Positions 9,303-18,660 of a stretch of 64,000 nt of DNA are shown one piece after another (positions within the stretch are counted from its first letter, which is position 1; every line of letters begins with the position of its first letter). A program made the translations under genes and the position numbers. The notes beneath the pieces were generated by a model. It had not been told where the DNA came from, did not search any database, and was given only the letters and a program-made list of their open reading frames with translations. Source of the stretch: Xenophilus sp003671765. Its GTDB lineage: Bacteria > Pseudomonadota > Gammaproteobacteria > Burkholderiales > Burkholderiaceae_C. Location of the stretch: positions 4,030,001 through 4,094,000 of the forward strand of contig CP166702.1 of the NCBI GenBank assembly GCA_051414805.1, given 5' to 3'.

Positions 9303-9378
9303 GCCGGTGTAGCTCAGTCGGTAGAGCAGCTCATTCGTAATGAGAAGGTCGGGTGTTCGATTCATCTCTCCGGCACCA
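9303..9378 (+). tRNA. tRNA-Thr (anticodon CGU)
   Basis: A 76-nt tRNA with an encoded CCA end. The anticodon stem-loop CTCATTCGTAATGAG places CGT in the loop, decoding ACG threonine codons. The D arm (AGCTCAGTCGGTAGAGC) and T loop TTCGATT are standard. The acceptor stem has one U-U mismatch (position 6 with 67) and the T stem has two G-U pairs, so it is slightly divergent but foldable. A TATACT -10 element at 9287-9292 would start transcription just before the gene. The downstream sequence looks like an integration scar, and tRNA genes are common attachment sites. Confidence 0.93.
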
Positions 9379-9390
9379 TTTTTGGTAATA

Positions 9391-9430
9391 AAAACAACGC
9401 ACTAGCCCTTGCAGGGTAGTGCGTTGTTTT
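9391..9430. terminator. Bidirectional intrinsic terminator after tRNA-Thr
   Basis: AAAACAACGCACTA (9391-9404) pairs with TAGTGCGTTGTTTT (9417-9430), and the stem is extended by CCCT/AGGG around a short loop. The A tract before and T tract after the stem allow termination on either strand. It lies 12 bases past the tRNA CCA end and is the obvious tRNA terminator. Confidence 0.85.
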
Positions 9431-9904
9431 TCTTTGTCGAGCACGGTTTGGCACATCATGTGTGCCAGATTTGTGCCACGAACGATAGCCAGCCGCACGC
9501 CAGCCAGCGCACCCATTGCCGCAGTCTGCACTATCATGCAACTGCGCTGGGGAAACGTAAGAAGATCATCGGCAGACCTACTAGCGGATCACGGGCAACT
9601 GGCAGGTTGCGCGTGGCCCATCAAGCCGATGGCGCGCGCCGTCCAGCAGCCGCCCTGCGTGAAGCGGATGTAGCAAGGTGGCAAGAAAGGATGCCGAGAG
9701 GCAATCGCCCTCGAGAACGAAGCCACCGGTCAGGATGAGGCCGGAGACAAAGTGCAGTGTTCCAGGGAGAGCAAGACGAAATGGGGCACAACCCCGTCAT
9801 GGTGAGATCGTCATCGCTTGGCAGAGCCGATGACCAGACAACTAGCGCCATGACTGCCGCGGACTCATTCGAGCTGCCCCGACTTGCGTCAGGGCGGTCC
9901 GGAC
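9431..9904. other. Degraded interval with no recognisable gene
   Basis: About 470 bases between the tRNA terminator and the small HTH gene. Composition is visibly more mixed than the surrounding G+C-rich coding DNA. Short open frames occur on both strands, but none shows a domain, a credible ribosome-binding site or plausible residue usage. I read it as the eroded left end of an integrated element, but no integrase motif could be recovered. Confidence 0.45.
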
Positions 9905-10219
9905 ATGTCACGCCCCATGAATGCTCTGCTCACAGTTGAACAGCTCTCCGCATACATCCACAAATCGGTCACCAGCATCCGCAGTGACGCATCGCGCAAT
10001 CCCACCTCACTGCCCCCGATTTGCCGTCTTCCTGGCACGAAACGGCTCCTCTGGCGCATAGAGGACGTCGAGGCATGGCTCGCTCACCACGTTCGTGGAG
10101 AGCCCACCTCCGCCCCGACTTCGCAGGCGACTGCGATTCCGAAGCCAAAGCGGGGGAGACCTACCAAAGCTGAACAGACGGCACGGCAGCGTCTCTCAGT
10201 AACCTCCGTGCAGGCTTGA
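9905..10219 (+). CDS. Excisionase/AlpA-like helix-turn-helix protein
   Basis: A 104-residue protein beginning MNALLTVEQLSAYIHKS after a few residues. A winged helix-turn-helix of the MerR/excisionase type covers about residues 5-65, ending in the typical KRLLWRIEDVEAWLAHH, where the wing residues and the final helix follow the HTH_17 pattern. The tail is basic (KPKRGRPTKAEQTARQR). Such proteins act as recombination directionality factors or regulators in integrated elements. The position behind a tRNA and next to a broken defence-type gene supports a mobile origin. ATGs at 9905 and 9917 are both possible starts. Confidence 0.7.
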   Translation: MSRPMNALLTVEQLSAYIHKSVTSIRSDASRNPTSLPPICRLPGTKRLLWRIEDVEAWLAHHVRGEPTSAPTSQATAIPKPKRGRPTKAEQTARQRLSVTSVQA

Positions 10220-10245
10220 CAGATGGCAGACGCAACCACCGGCGC

Positions 10246-10500
10246 GGCCGCGCCTACCGGCTGGCAACGGCGCATGTTCAAGTGCTTCACAGCCAGTTCG
10301 GGACCGAGCCGCAGCAGGTGCTGGAGTACGCCCTGACCGTCTTCAAGAATGGCGACCGGGAGCGTGGCCTCCACGCCCGGGAATTTGACCGCCTCATCGT
10401 GGTCTTCGACCGCGACGAGCACATGAGCTACCACGCAGCGCTTGCACAGGCTGCCGCGCAGAGCGGCAAGCTTCGCAATGACAACGGGGTAGCGGTGCCA
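10246..10500 (+). pseudogene. RloB-like protein remnant, truncated at both ends
   Basis: About 85 residues resemble the middle of RloB-family proteins, which occur with restriction-modification or RloA ATPase defence loci. The recognisable core is GTEPQQVLEYALTVF followed by the acidic motif FDRLIVVFDRDEH and AALAQAAAQSGKLRND. The N-terminal CEG-type motif and the C-terminal FELWLLLHF block expected of the family are both missing. The frame has no credible start and passes after about 10500 into sequence that is antisense to the neighbouring lipoprotein gene. I infer a decayed defence gene cut by a deletion. Confidence 0.6.
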
Positions 10501-10628
10501 GTCGGACTGGCCGCGACGGCCTTAGCCTCGGCGCTCTTGTCGATGGCCATGCCCGGCGTGCTCGAACACCCCTGCAGAGCCCAAATGGCGGCGACCAGCA
10601 CAACGAACGTTGCTTGCTTATTCATCAT
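10428..10628 (-). CDS. Small lipoprotein downstream of the YadA-like adhesin, probably truncated
   Basis: A 66-residue frame starting MMNKQATFVVLVAAIW with a lipobox ALQGC (Cys21), so an outer-membrane lipoprotein start is clear. It begins 21 bp after the autotransporter stop with a good GAGGAG site, suggesting one operon. Lipoproteins that assist trimeric autotransporter biogenesis are often encoded in this position. After about residue 42 the coding sequence is the complement of the RloB remnant, so the original C-terminal domain seems lost and the last third is fortuitous. Confidence 0.55.
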   Translation of the reverse strand: MMNKQATFVVLVAAIWALQGCSSTPGMAIDKSAEAKAVAASPTGTATPLSLRSLPLCAAACASAAW

Positions 10629-10649
10629 CTTTCTCCTCTGTTCGTTGCG

Positions 10650-13600
10650 TCAGTTAAAAACCCACTCGGCACCGACCGTCGCGGCTGCCCCCGCACGGCT
10701 CAGCCCGACGCCACCGGTCAGGCTCCACCCATTGTTTTCGGCGGTTCTGCGGAAGCTCACACCGACGGCGCTCTCCCCCTTGAACACGCCATATCCGATG
10801 CGCATCACCGTCTTTCCGGGCACGTAGGTACCCGGCATCTGCACGGCCATGGCGGCGGCGACGCCGGCATACGCGTTCTTCGCAACGCCATCGATGCGAT
10901 CGTTCAACTGCGCGGCGCGATAGTCCGTGTACGCGCGGTTGGCCGCGCTGGACTGGTTGAGCTGGTTGACGTTCACCGCATCCGTGCCGTTGACGCCCGG
11001 CGCGACATTGGTGATCGTCTGGTTGCCCGCGTTGATGCCGTTGACCGTCATGCTCGGCCCGCCGTTGATCGTGACGCCGTTGTTGGTGACGCTGGTGTTG
11101 CCCACCGTGACGCTGGTGAAGTTCGGGTTGTCGTTGACCGCAAAGGTCATGTTGGTGCCGTTCTGCGTGATGACCACGTTGTTACCGGCCGTGTAGGTGG
11201 CCGTGCCTCCCGGACCGACCTTGGCCACGCTGGTGCCGACGGCGATGCCGGTGCCCGTCGCCGCGGTGGTCACGTTGATGCCGGCACCTGCGGTGGCCGC
11301 GACCTGGCTGATGGCCTGGTTGGTGGCATACAGCTGGCTGCCATTGACCGCATCGGTGCTGGTGGCGCTGAGCTGGCCGGCGGCCACGTTCTGGATCTGC
11401 CGCTCGTTGCCCGCGCTGCCCACGCTCACCACGCCCGTCGGATTGCTCCCGGCAAAGCTGTAGCTCGTGCCATTGATGGTCGTACCGCTCACGCCCACCG
11501 CGTTGCCGGTGGTCGAGCCGTTGCCCAGCGCCACGCTGTTGGCGGTGGTCGCAGCCGCGCCCGTCCCGACGGCCACGCTGTTGGCCCCGGAGGCCACGGA
11601 ACCCGAACCCACCGCCGTGCTCTCGACGCCGGTCGCCGAGGGCGCGACGTAGGTTGTCGTCTGCGAGCCCGTCACCCATTTGTTGGCGGCGATGTTGATG
11701 CTGGTGTTGACGTTGTTCTGCAGGGCCTGCAGCTGGGCGACGTTGACGGCATCCGTATCCGCAGTGCCGGCAGCAACGCCCGTGATCTGGCGCGTACGGT
11801 TGGTGGCCGCGTCACCCACGCTGAACGCGCCCAGGGTGCCCTGCCAGGTGGACGAGGTGTTGGTCGAGGCCAGACCCGTGGTGGGGTCGTAGCCGGCCAT
11901 CCCCGCGGCCCGGTTGGCCACGGAATAGCTGCCCAGCGCAACACCGTCGGCGACGCTGGCAGATGTGTTTTGGCCGACAGCCACAGCCCCTGCCCCCGCA
12001 GCGCCCGCACCCACGCCCGCCGCCAGCGAGTTGGTCCCCGTAGCGCCGTCGTTGTTGTAGTTGGCCTGCTGCGTGCCGCCGTCGTTGACGCTGTAGTAGT
12101 GCGTCAGCTTGCCTGCCGTCTCGGTGATGGCCTGATTGGTCGCGTACAGCTGCGAGCCGTTGATCGCATCGGTGCTGGTGGCGCTGATGCGGCCTGCGGC
12201 GACGTTGGTGATGGTGCGCTCAGCGCCCACGCTGCCCACACTGACCGTGCTGGTGGGCGTGGTGCCGGCAAAGTTGTAAGTCACGCCATTGATGGTGGTG
12301 CTCGTCGTACCCACGGCGGCGGCCGTGACTGAGTTCGAGCCCAACGCAACGTCATTGGCATTGTTCGCGGTTGCATCGATGCCAATGGCGACGGCGTTCT
12401 CTTTCCATGCAGCGGCGAAGGCCCCGAGCGCAACGGAATAGTCGCCGAAGGAGGACGCCGTCGTGCCTAGCGCCATCGAACCCGCGCCTCCAGCGATGGT
12501 GCCGCTGCCGAAGGCCAGCGATTCGCTGCCTGCGGCCGAAGCAAGATCGCCAATGGCGACGGAGCCACCGCCCGACGCGCGAGAGCCGGAGCCAATCGCG
12601 GTATCACCCCCGTTAAGCGCACGTGCGCTTGCGCCAATGGCGGTGGCATTGGCGCCGGTGGCCGAGGCGGCCACGCCTGCGGCCAATGCGTTGCTGCCCG
12701 TGGCGCCGTCGTTTTTGTAGTTGGGGCCCTGCACGCCCTTGTCGTTGACGCTGTAGTAGTGCGTCAACTGACCTGCCACATTGGTGATCGCCTGGTTGGT
12801 CGCATACAGCTGCGAACCGTTGATCGCATCGGTGCTGCTCGCGCTGATTCGACCAGCTGCCACATTGGTGACAGTGCGCTCTGCACCCGCGCTGCCCACG
12901 CTGACGGTACTGCCGGGGTTGATGCCGGCGAAGGCGTAGGTGGTACCCAGAATCGTCGTGCTGGCGGTGCCCACTGCCGCTGCGGTCACGGAGTTTGACC
13001 CGAGCGCGACGGCGTTCGCATTGTTCGCCGAGGCGCCTGCACCTACCGCGGTGGACTGGTTGCTCACAGCCTTTGCGTTGGTGCCGACGGCGATGGTGTC
13101 GGTCGCTGTCACGCCTTGGCCTGCATATTTGCCGACTGCGACGTTGCCCGTGCCCACGACCTGGATGCCGGCTGAAGTGCCGAGGGCCGTGTTGTCGGTG
13201 CCATTCACGGCAGCGCCGGCATTGGCGCCCACGGCCGTGTTGAAGGTGCCGTTCGTTACCGTCCCGTCGGTATAGGTTTCGTTGCGCGCAGCGCCCTGAA
13301 TTTCGCGGCCGGCCCCCGATCCAATGGCGGTATTAGCGCCCGCCTTCATATTCTGGCCCGAGCGATAGCCGATGGCCGTGTTGTCGTCGAACTTACCGAG
13401 CACAGTGCCGGTGAAATTCTGGCCCGCCCGCGAGCCCACTGCTGTGTTGTGGTCGCCCTGCACGTTCTGCAAGGAGAATGCGCCTTGCGCAATGTTGTGG
13501 TCGCCCACGATACCTGTTGCCGCGTTGGCTCCAACGCCTACGTTGTAGCTGCCATTGCCACCGAGTCCGGCCTGGTAGCCGAACATCATGTTGTTGTAGC

Positions 13601-14088
13601 CCACGAGGCTTTGGCCGGCGCGCAGCCCGATCGCGACACCACCACCCTGCGAGGAGAACGCACCTGCGGCGTTGCCCAGGAAGACATTCGGCTCGGCGTT
13701 TCGCCGAGATGGCCGTGGCGCCATTTCCAGCCAACGGGCCCAACGCCAGATCGCCCACGTTCACGGTCTGGGCCGCGCGTCCCCAGGCGATGGAACTGGA
13801 AGCCGCCGCACTTGCACCGCAGCCGCCAGCGATGGCATCACTCCCGGCGGCGGTGGCGGGCGTCGCGCACGTCGTCGGTGACACCGCCGTGGAGTTTGCG
13901 CCAGAAGCCACTCCGCCGCCCACGGACTGCGACCAGGCGGCTGGGGCGGTGGCGATGAGCAGAAGGCCTGCCACCTGCGTCAGCGCCCTGCGACTGCTCG
14001 ACCGCTTCACCTCGGAGGTGGCAAGTTCGGAGGCGGCAACCCACGCCCCTAGGGCTTCGTTCCAGATTGTTCGATACGACTTATTCAT
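10650..14088 (-). CDS. YadA-like trimeric autotransporter adhesin (1-nt frameshift near 13700)
   Basis: It starts with an extended signal peptide (MNKSYRTIWNEALGAWVAAS) followed by a hydrophobic core and AWSQ cleavage region. A long head of YadA/Hep_Hag repeats follows (many AVG/ALGSNS motifs), then stalk and neck modules with GSQLYATNQAI, and a C-terminal YadA anchor ending GAEWVFN with terminal Asn. Frame one runs from 14088 to about 13700 and frame two to 10650. Removing one A from the AAA loop of the hairpin at 13692-13708 restores one 1145-residue protein reading ATAISANAEPNVFLGN. Either the gene is inactivated or the base is a sequencing error. It is divergent from the response regulator at 14306. 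Confidence 0.88.
13692..13708. other. Perfect 7-bp hairpin at the adhesin frameshift
   Basis: On the coding (minus) strand the sequence is CTCGGCGAAACGCCGAG: a perfect 7-bp G+C stem with a three-base loop. The reading frame of the adhesin breaks exactly here, and an AA loop would keep it open. Strong hairpins cause both polymerase slippage and base-calling compression. Confidence 0.7.
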
Positions 14089-14305
14089 CATTCATCCTTC
14101 TTGACTGGGGCGTCGGCGCCCTTAGACCGTGCGACCGGTGATCGCTAGCGGGAGCGGATGGTGCGTCGGCGTGCTACCAAAAAGTAGTAAATGAAAGGAT
14201 CTGGGAGATTCCGCAGCTCGCCGAGCGTCAATTAATGTCAAAAGTCACACGCGGAACCGAGAACCTTCGATTTAATCGGCGAACCCTCCCAAACCCCTCA
14301 TTCGT

Positions 14306-15055
14306 ATGCGCATCGCAGTCCTCGACGACGAGCCCGCCCAACTGAGCCACGCCATCCAGGCGATCACGCAGCACTGGGCGCCCGCAGACCAGAAGCTCGA
14401 ATGCCTGCCCTTCGGCAGCGGCGATGCGCTTCGGCGGCAACTGCGCTACGACACCTTCGATCTGCTCGTGCTGGACTGGAACGTGCCCGACCTCGACGGG
14501 GCCGAAATCCTGCGCTGGCTTCGACAGCACCGCGTGGACGAGGTGCCGGTGCTGATGCTGAGTTCACGCTCGTCCGAGAAGGACGTGGCCGACGCACTGG
14601 GAATGGGTGCGGACGACTACGTCATCAAACCGTTCCGAGCCGTGGAGCTCGCTGCGCGCGTGCGTCGTCTGCTGATGAGAAAGCTGGCGGGCCAATCCAC
14701 CGGGCTGGAGAGCTTCGGTGACTGGTTGTTCAACCACCACACGATGGAGGCCACCTACGACAACCCCGGGTGCTCCGACCATGCGCTTCGCTGCACCTTG
14801 TCGGAAAGGGAGTTCCGGTTGGCGCTCGGCCTGTTCAGAAACGCGGGCAAACTGATTTCCCGCACGCACCTGCTCGACTCGCTGGGCTACTCGGTCGCCG
14901 ACATGACGACGCGCCTGCTGGACAACCACATCTACCGGCTGCGCGCGAAGCTGGGACTGAGCCACGAGCGAGGCGTGCAACTGCAGACGGTCTACGGCCA
15001 CGGATATCGCCTGCAACTGCTCCCCCGGGCAACGCAGGATCCAGACGGTGAGTAG
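14306..15055 (+). CDS. OmpR-family response regulator
   Basis: A 249-residue regulator. The receiver domain has Asp7/Asp8, phospho-acceptor Asp57 (LVLDWNVPD) and Lys112 in VIKPF. The winged-helix DNA-binding domain occupies about residues 140-240, with ISRTHLLDSLGY and the C-terminal RLRAKLGL...YGHGYRL. It is first in an operon with a LysM-FecR protein (8-nt overlap) and a CHASE2 kinase, which is presumably its partner. The 217-bp gap to the divergent adhesin start contains a small palindrome at 14173-14187 (GCTACCAAAAAGTAG), a possible regulatory site for either gene. Confidence 0.93.
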   Translation: MRIAVLDDEPAQLSHAIQAITQHWAPADQKLECLPFGSGDALRRQLRYDTFDLLVLDWNVPDLDGAEILRWLRQHRVDEVPVLMLSSRSSEKDVADALGMGADDYVIKPFRAVELAARVRRLLMRKLAGQSTGLESFGDWLFNHHTMEATYDNPGCSDHALRCTLSEREFRLALGLFRNAGKLISRTHLLDSLGYSVADMTTRLLDNHIYRLRAKLGLSHERGVQLQTVYGHGYRLQLLPRATQDPDGE

Positions 15056-16283
15056 CCCGGCCGCCAAGGCGCTGGCCTTCACGACGGCGGTCCTGTGGTG
15101 CGCGGCGGCATCGTGTCAGACCGCGCGCTCACACGCCGTGAAACCCGGGGACACGCTGTGGAACATCGCGCGTGAGCGTCTGCAGTCGCCCGTACGCTGG
15201 ATCGAGCTTCAGAAGAGAAACGGCATCGCCGTTCCGGAGCAGCTCCAGCCGGGCCAGGTACTGCAGTTGGCGAGTCGGCAGCCGAGGCTGAAGATCTCGG
15301 TGGTGGAACTGAACGGCTCCGCGTGGATCACGCCAGCCCAGGGCGAACAGACCGCACTTCAAGTCGGGACGCAAGTCCGCGAAGGCGATTTGATCGTCAC
15401 CGCGCCCGACTCCTTCCTGTGCCTGGCCTTGTCCGACGGCAGCCGCATGGTGCTTCCTTCGAGCAGTGCGATCCGACTGGTCGAGAGTGCGTCCAGAGGC
15501 ATCAGATTCGAACTGCTGTCGGGGCGGGTCGAGTCGTACATCACGAAACAGGGCGCCAGGGGCTTCGAGGTACGCACCAGGACCGCAGGCGTCGGCGTGA
15601 GGGGGACGCACTTCCGTGTGCGCGACGAATCGGGAATCTCCACCGCGGAGGTGCTGGAAGGCCTCGTCCGGGTTGAGAATGCAGGAACACGGCGGGATGC
15701 GGATCGACTCTCCCTGCCGGGTGGCCAGGGCTCGCTTCTGGGTTCCGCCTTCCTGAAGGCAGAAGAGTTGCTGCCGGCCGCCGCTTCGGTCGGCAGCGAT
15801 GCCGAACACAGGACAGTCACGGCAGAGCCGGTGCCGGGCGGAGTGAGCTATCGGTTGCAGCTGGCGCGCGACGAGAGGCTGCTGCAGCTGCTTTATGAGG
15901 CGCGCAGCGACATGCCGACCTTCCAACTGCCGGAGCTGCCTTGGGGCTTCTACCACTCACGGGTGACCGCCATCGATGCGGCGGGCCTCGAAGGTGTTCC
16001 CGCGGACGTACCCATCTATGTCCGGCAAACCCCCGAGATCAGACCTCGTGCGAGCGTCCGGGCGGACCGGTCCGTGCTGCTTGACTGGCCTTCGGCCACC
16101 GGCCGGGAGTATGTCGCGGAGGTGGCACTGGACAGCGATTTTCGAAACGTGATTGCCGCGTCCACGATGGCAGGAGGCCATGCCGTCGTCGGCCCGTTCC
16201 CGGGGGCGGGCCTCTACCAATGGCGCGTCGGATCGCAGGGCTCGGTGATTGCGAGCGGATCATTCCGCGTTCCGGACCAATGA
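15048..16283 (+). CDS. LysM- and FecR-domain periplasmic protein
   Basis: A 411-residue exported protein with a short hydrophobic N-terminus (ALAFTTAVLWCAAASCQ). Residues about 30-75 are a LysM peptidoglycan-binding module (HAVKPGDTLWNIARERL...LQPGQVLQL). Residues about 110-210 form a FecR-type domain with VREGDLIVTAPDSF and TAGVGVRGTHFRV. The C-terminal part has Fn3-like strands (LPWGFYHSRVTAIDAAGLEG). The GTG start overlaps the regulator gene, and the kinase follows 1 nt after the stop. I infer a cell-wall-anchored input or scaffold for the CHASE2 kinase; this triad recurs in proteobacteria, but its signal is unknown to me. Confidence 0.85.
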   Translation: MSSPAAKALAFTTAVLWCAAASCQTARSHAVKPGDTLWNIARERLQSPVRWIELQKRNGIAVPEQLQPGQVLQLASRQPRLKISVVELNGSAWITPAQGEQTALQVGTQVREGDLIVTAPDSFLCLALSDGSRMVLPSSSAIRLVESASRGIRFELLSGRVESYITKQGARGFEVRTRTAGVGVRGTHFRVRDESGISTAEVLEGLVRVENAGTRRDADRLSLPGGQGSLLGSAFLKAEELLPAAASVGSDAEHRTVTAEPVPGGVSYRLQLARDERLLQLLYEARSDMPTFQLPELPWGFYHSRVTAIDAAGLEGVPADVPIYVRQTPEIRPRASVRADRSVLLDWPSATGREYVAEVALDSDFRNVIAASTMAGGHAVVGPFPGAGLYQWRVGSQGSVIASGSFRVPDQ

Positions 16284-16284
16284 C

Positions 16285-18636
16285 ATGCGCAGGAAGCTCA
16301 TCATCGAGTGCACCATCCTGGCTTTCGCGGTTCCGGTGGCGATCGGGTGGTTGTCAGACCGTCCCGGGCTGAAGAATCTGGACGAGGTCATCTACGACAG
16401 GCTGGTGGCCTCCATGCGCCCTGCGCCGTCGAAGGACATTCTCATCGTCTCCATCGACCATCGCAGCCTGGAGGAGCTGGGGCCCTGGCCCTGGCCGAGA
16501 TCGTGGCATGCCACCCTGTTGCAACAGCTGGAGCCACACGCCCCCAGGTCCGTGTTTCTGGACATCTTCATGGATGCGCCGGGGCCACCCGCCGACAACG
16601 CCAAGCTGGCCAGGGCGATGCAGGGCGTGCCGGTCTTCCTGCCCATGCGCCCGCACGAGGATCCGCAGTTCGACTCGACCTTGGTGCCGCCCGAACCGGT
16701 CCTGGCCAGGAATGCCGCGGGGATGGGGCACGCCAGTGTCACGGTCGACGACGATCGGGTGGTTCGCAGGATGTACAGGTTCGAAGGGCCGCCGGGCGCT
16801 CTCGAGCCGTATGTCGGGCTGGCTTTGCTTGGGAACAAGCAGGACGCCAGGACCGCAGAAAAGTCGGCGAGCAAACTGAGGCATGGTTGGAAGGCCCAGG
16901 GCGAGTTCGGTTTTCCGGTGAGCGGGCCCTCGGGCACCTACCGCAGTGTTCCGTACGTCAGCGTTCTCCTTGGCGCAGTATCCGATGAATTCCTGCGGGG
17001 CAAGGACATCTTCGTCGGGCCGGAGTCCAATACCGGACTGGATCACAGCTGGGCGGTCGCCGGGTTGAAGGCCGGTGAAAGGCTCGACAGCGTCGAGCTG
17101 CATGCCAATGCCATCACTGCCCTGCGCGATGGATCGACCATCGCCGACCTGCCTTCGGTCCACCGCTATGGATGGGTGACCATGCCCATCGTTTTCGTGA
17201 TTTTTCTTTTCTTCAAACTCGGAAGACACGGCTTTGCAGGTGCGGCTGCCACGATGGTCGGGGTTTCGCTGTTTAGCTATCTGGCGCTGACCCGGTTCAA
17301 CCTTTGGCTTCCTCCGGCGGCGCCCGTGGTCGGCGTGTTGAGCGCCTACGTTCTGTGGAGCTGGAGGCGCCTGGCCCTCGTCGCCGCCTATTTGCAGGAC
17401 CGGGTCGCCCGACTCAACGCGATACCGATCGGCCCCTATCCTCCTGCGGCGTTCGTGCCACGTCCCCACGTCGACGCCGTGGGCGATCAGACACGGGATC
17501 TGGACATCGCGATCAGCCGGCTCGCATCGCTGCAGTCCTTTCTCAGTGCCGGGCTTCGGGAACTGCCGGTCGCAGCCGTGGTGTGCAATGAGGAAGGGAA
17601 GATCCATCGAAGCAATGCGGCCAGCTGGAGTCTCCTGGTCGAGGGCGCAGAACCCGACGGGGGCTCCGAAGCCGAGGACCCTCTGGCGGGAGTGCACCTG
17701 CCCGAACTTCTGAAGGGTTTCCAGCGCAATCCACCGGCCGATGCCTTGCAGGGCTGGAACAGCGAAGCGGAATACACGACCAAAACCGGCCGCATCTTCA
17801 ACCTGCGCGCGGCGGCCTTCACCGACCAGCAAGAGACCAGCGGATGGATCGGGGTGATGCGTGAGCTCACGATGGAGAAAAAATCCGAGCAGGAACGAGC
17901 ACTCTGGCTGCGCTTTCTGTCGCACGACTTGCGCAGCCCGCAGGTCAACATCCTCAGCCTGCTGGCCCTCCATCAAGGTCGGAACGCGGAGCCGTCGGTG
18001 CAGCGGCTGCTCGACTCGATCACCCGTGAAGTCGAGCGCACGCTCGAATTGTCCGAAGGCTTCATGGACCTCAGCCATGCCGAATCGGGCAACTACGTGC
18101 TTGCAGAAGTGCACGCCGCATCGGTCGCTCAGGAAGCGGTCGACCAGGTGTGGCCCTACGCCAATGCCAAGAGCATCGCTGTCGACATCAGGATCGGCGA
18201 TGACGAGGTGTATGTCCACGCGGATGGCGCCTTGCTGACACGCGCGCTTGTCAATCTGTTGAGCAATGCCTTGCGCCACAGCCCGCCCAACAGCACCCTG
18301 GGCCTGTGCCTGGCGAGCACGGCGCGAGAGGTGATCTTTTCGGTCCATGACGAAGGCGAGGGCATGGATGTGGACACGCTGGAGACCCTGCGCACCGGTC
18401 GGGCGCGATCGGGGCTCGGCAACACCGGCAAGACCGACGAGATCACCGCCAAGGTCAAACCGCGCGGTCTGGGGATGGCGGTGGTGCGAGCCGTGGTTCA
18501 GCGCCACCGCGGCTGGCTGGAAGGCTGGAGCGCACCCGGGGCGGGCACCAGCTTCTTCATCGGTTTGCCCCGGCACGAGTTCGGCCCTGCACATGCGGAA
18601 GAGCGCTACTCGGCGTCCAGGTACCTCGAACTGTAG
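16285..18636 (+). CDS. CHASE2-domain sensor histidine kinase
   Basis: A 783-residue membrane kinase. It has an N-terminal anchor (residues about 5-20), a large extracytoplasmic CHASE2 domain (about 30-290, with DILIVSIDHRSLEELGPWPWPR), then three closely spaced membrane helices around 295-370. A PAS-like region lies around 420-525. HisKA has His547 in FLSHDLRSPQ; the HATPase shows NLLSNALRHSP, DEGEGMD and a G2 box RGLGMAVV. The ATG at 16285 fits the operon spacing better than a TTG at 16249. It presumably phosphorylates the response regulator two genes upstream. Confidence 0.92.
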   Translation: MRRKLIIECTILAFAVPVAIGWLSDRPGLKNLDEVIYDRLVASMRPAPSKDILIVSIDHRSLEELGPWPWPRSWHATLLQQLEPHAPRSVFLDIFMDAPGPPADNAKLARAMQGVPVFLPMRPHEDPQFDSTLVPPEPVLARNAAGMGHASVTVDDDRVVRRMYRFEGPPGALEPYVGLALLGNKQDARTAEKSASKLRHGWKAQGEFGFPVSGPSGTYRSVPYVSVLLGAVSDEFLRGKDIFVGPESNTGLDHSWAVAGLKAGERLDSVELHANAITALRDGSTIADLPSVHRYGWVTMPIVFVIFLFFKLGRHGFAGAAATMVGVSLFSYLALTRFNLWLPPAAPVVGVLSAYVLWSWRRLALVAAYLQDRVARLNAIPIGPYPPAAFVPRPHVDAVGDQTRDLDIAISRLASLQSFLSAGLRELPVAAVVCNEEGKIHRSNAASWSLLVEGAEPDGGSEAEDPLAGVHLPELLKGFQRNPPADALQGWNSEAEYTTKTGRIFNLRAAAFTDQQETSGWIGVMRELTMEKKSEQERALWLRFLSHDLRSPQVNILSLLALHQGRNAEPSVQRLLDSITREVERTLELSEGFMDLSHAESGNYVLAEVHAASVAQEAVDQVWPYANAKSIAVDIRIGDDEVYVHADGALLTRALVNLLSNALRHSPPNSTLGLCLASTAREVIFSVHDEGEGMDVDTLETLRTGRARSGLGNTGKTDEITAKVKPRGLGMAVVRAVVQRHRGWLEGWSAPGAGTSFFIGLPRHEFGPAHAEERYSASRYLEL

Positions 18637-18660
18637 AGTTCCTTCCCGGACCCCGACCCG

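Noticed and set aside
9331..9537. Minus-strand frame ending RRDESNTRPSHYE
   Set aside because: It is read through the complement of the tRNA-Thr gene and terminator. This peptide motif is a common tRNA-shadow artefact.
9419..9939. Several 60-110-codon frames after the tRNA
   Set aside because: No recognisable domain, ribosome-binding site or consistent codon bias; treated as degraded intergenic DNA.
11197..13300. Dense short repeats in the 11-13 kb region, considered as a CRISPR or tandem array
   Set aside because: They are in-frame repeats of the YadA head and stalk with no constant spacer; they encode protein.
16249..16284. Earlier TTG start for the CHASE2 kinase
   Set aside because: It would overlap the FecR gene by 35 nt and add a polar N-terminus; the ATG at 16285 leads straight into the membrane anchor.
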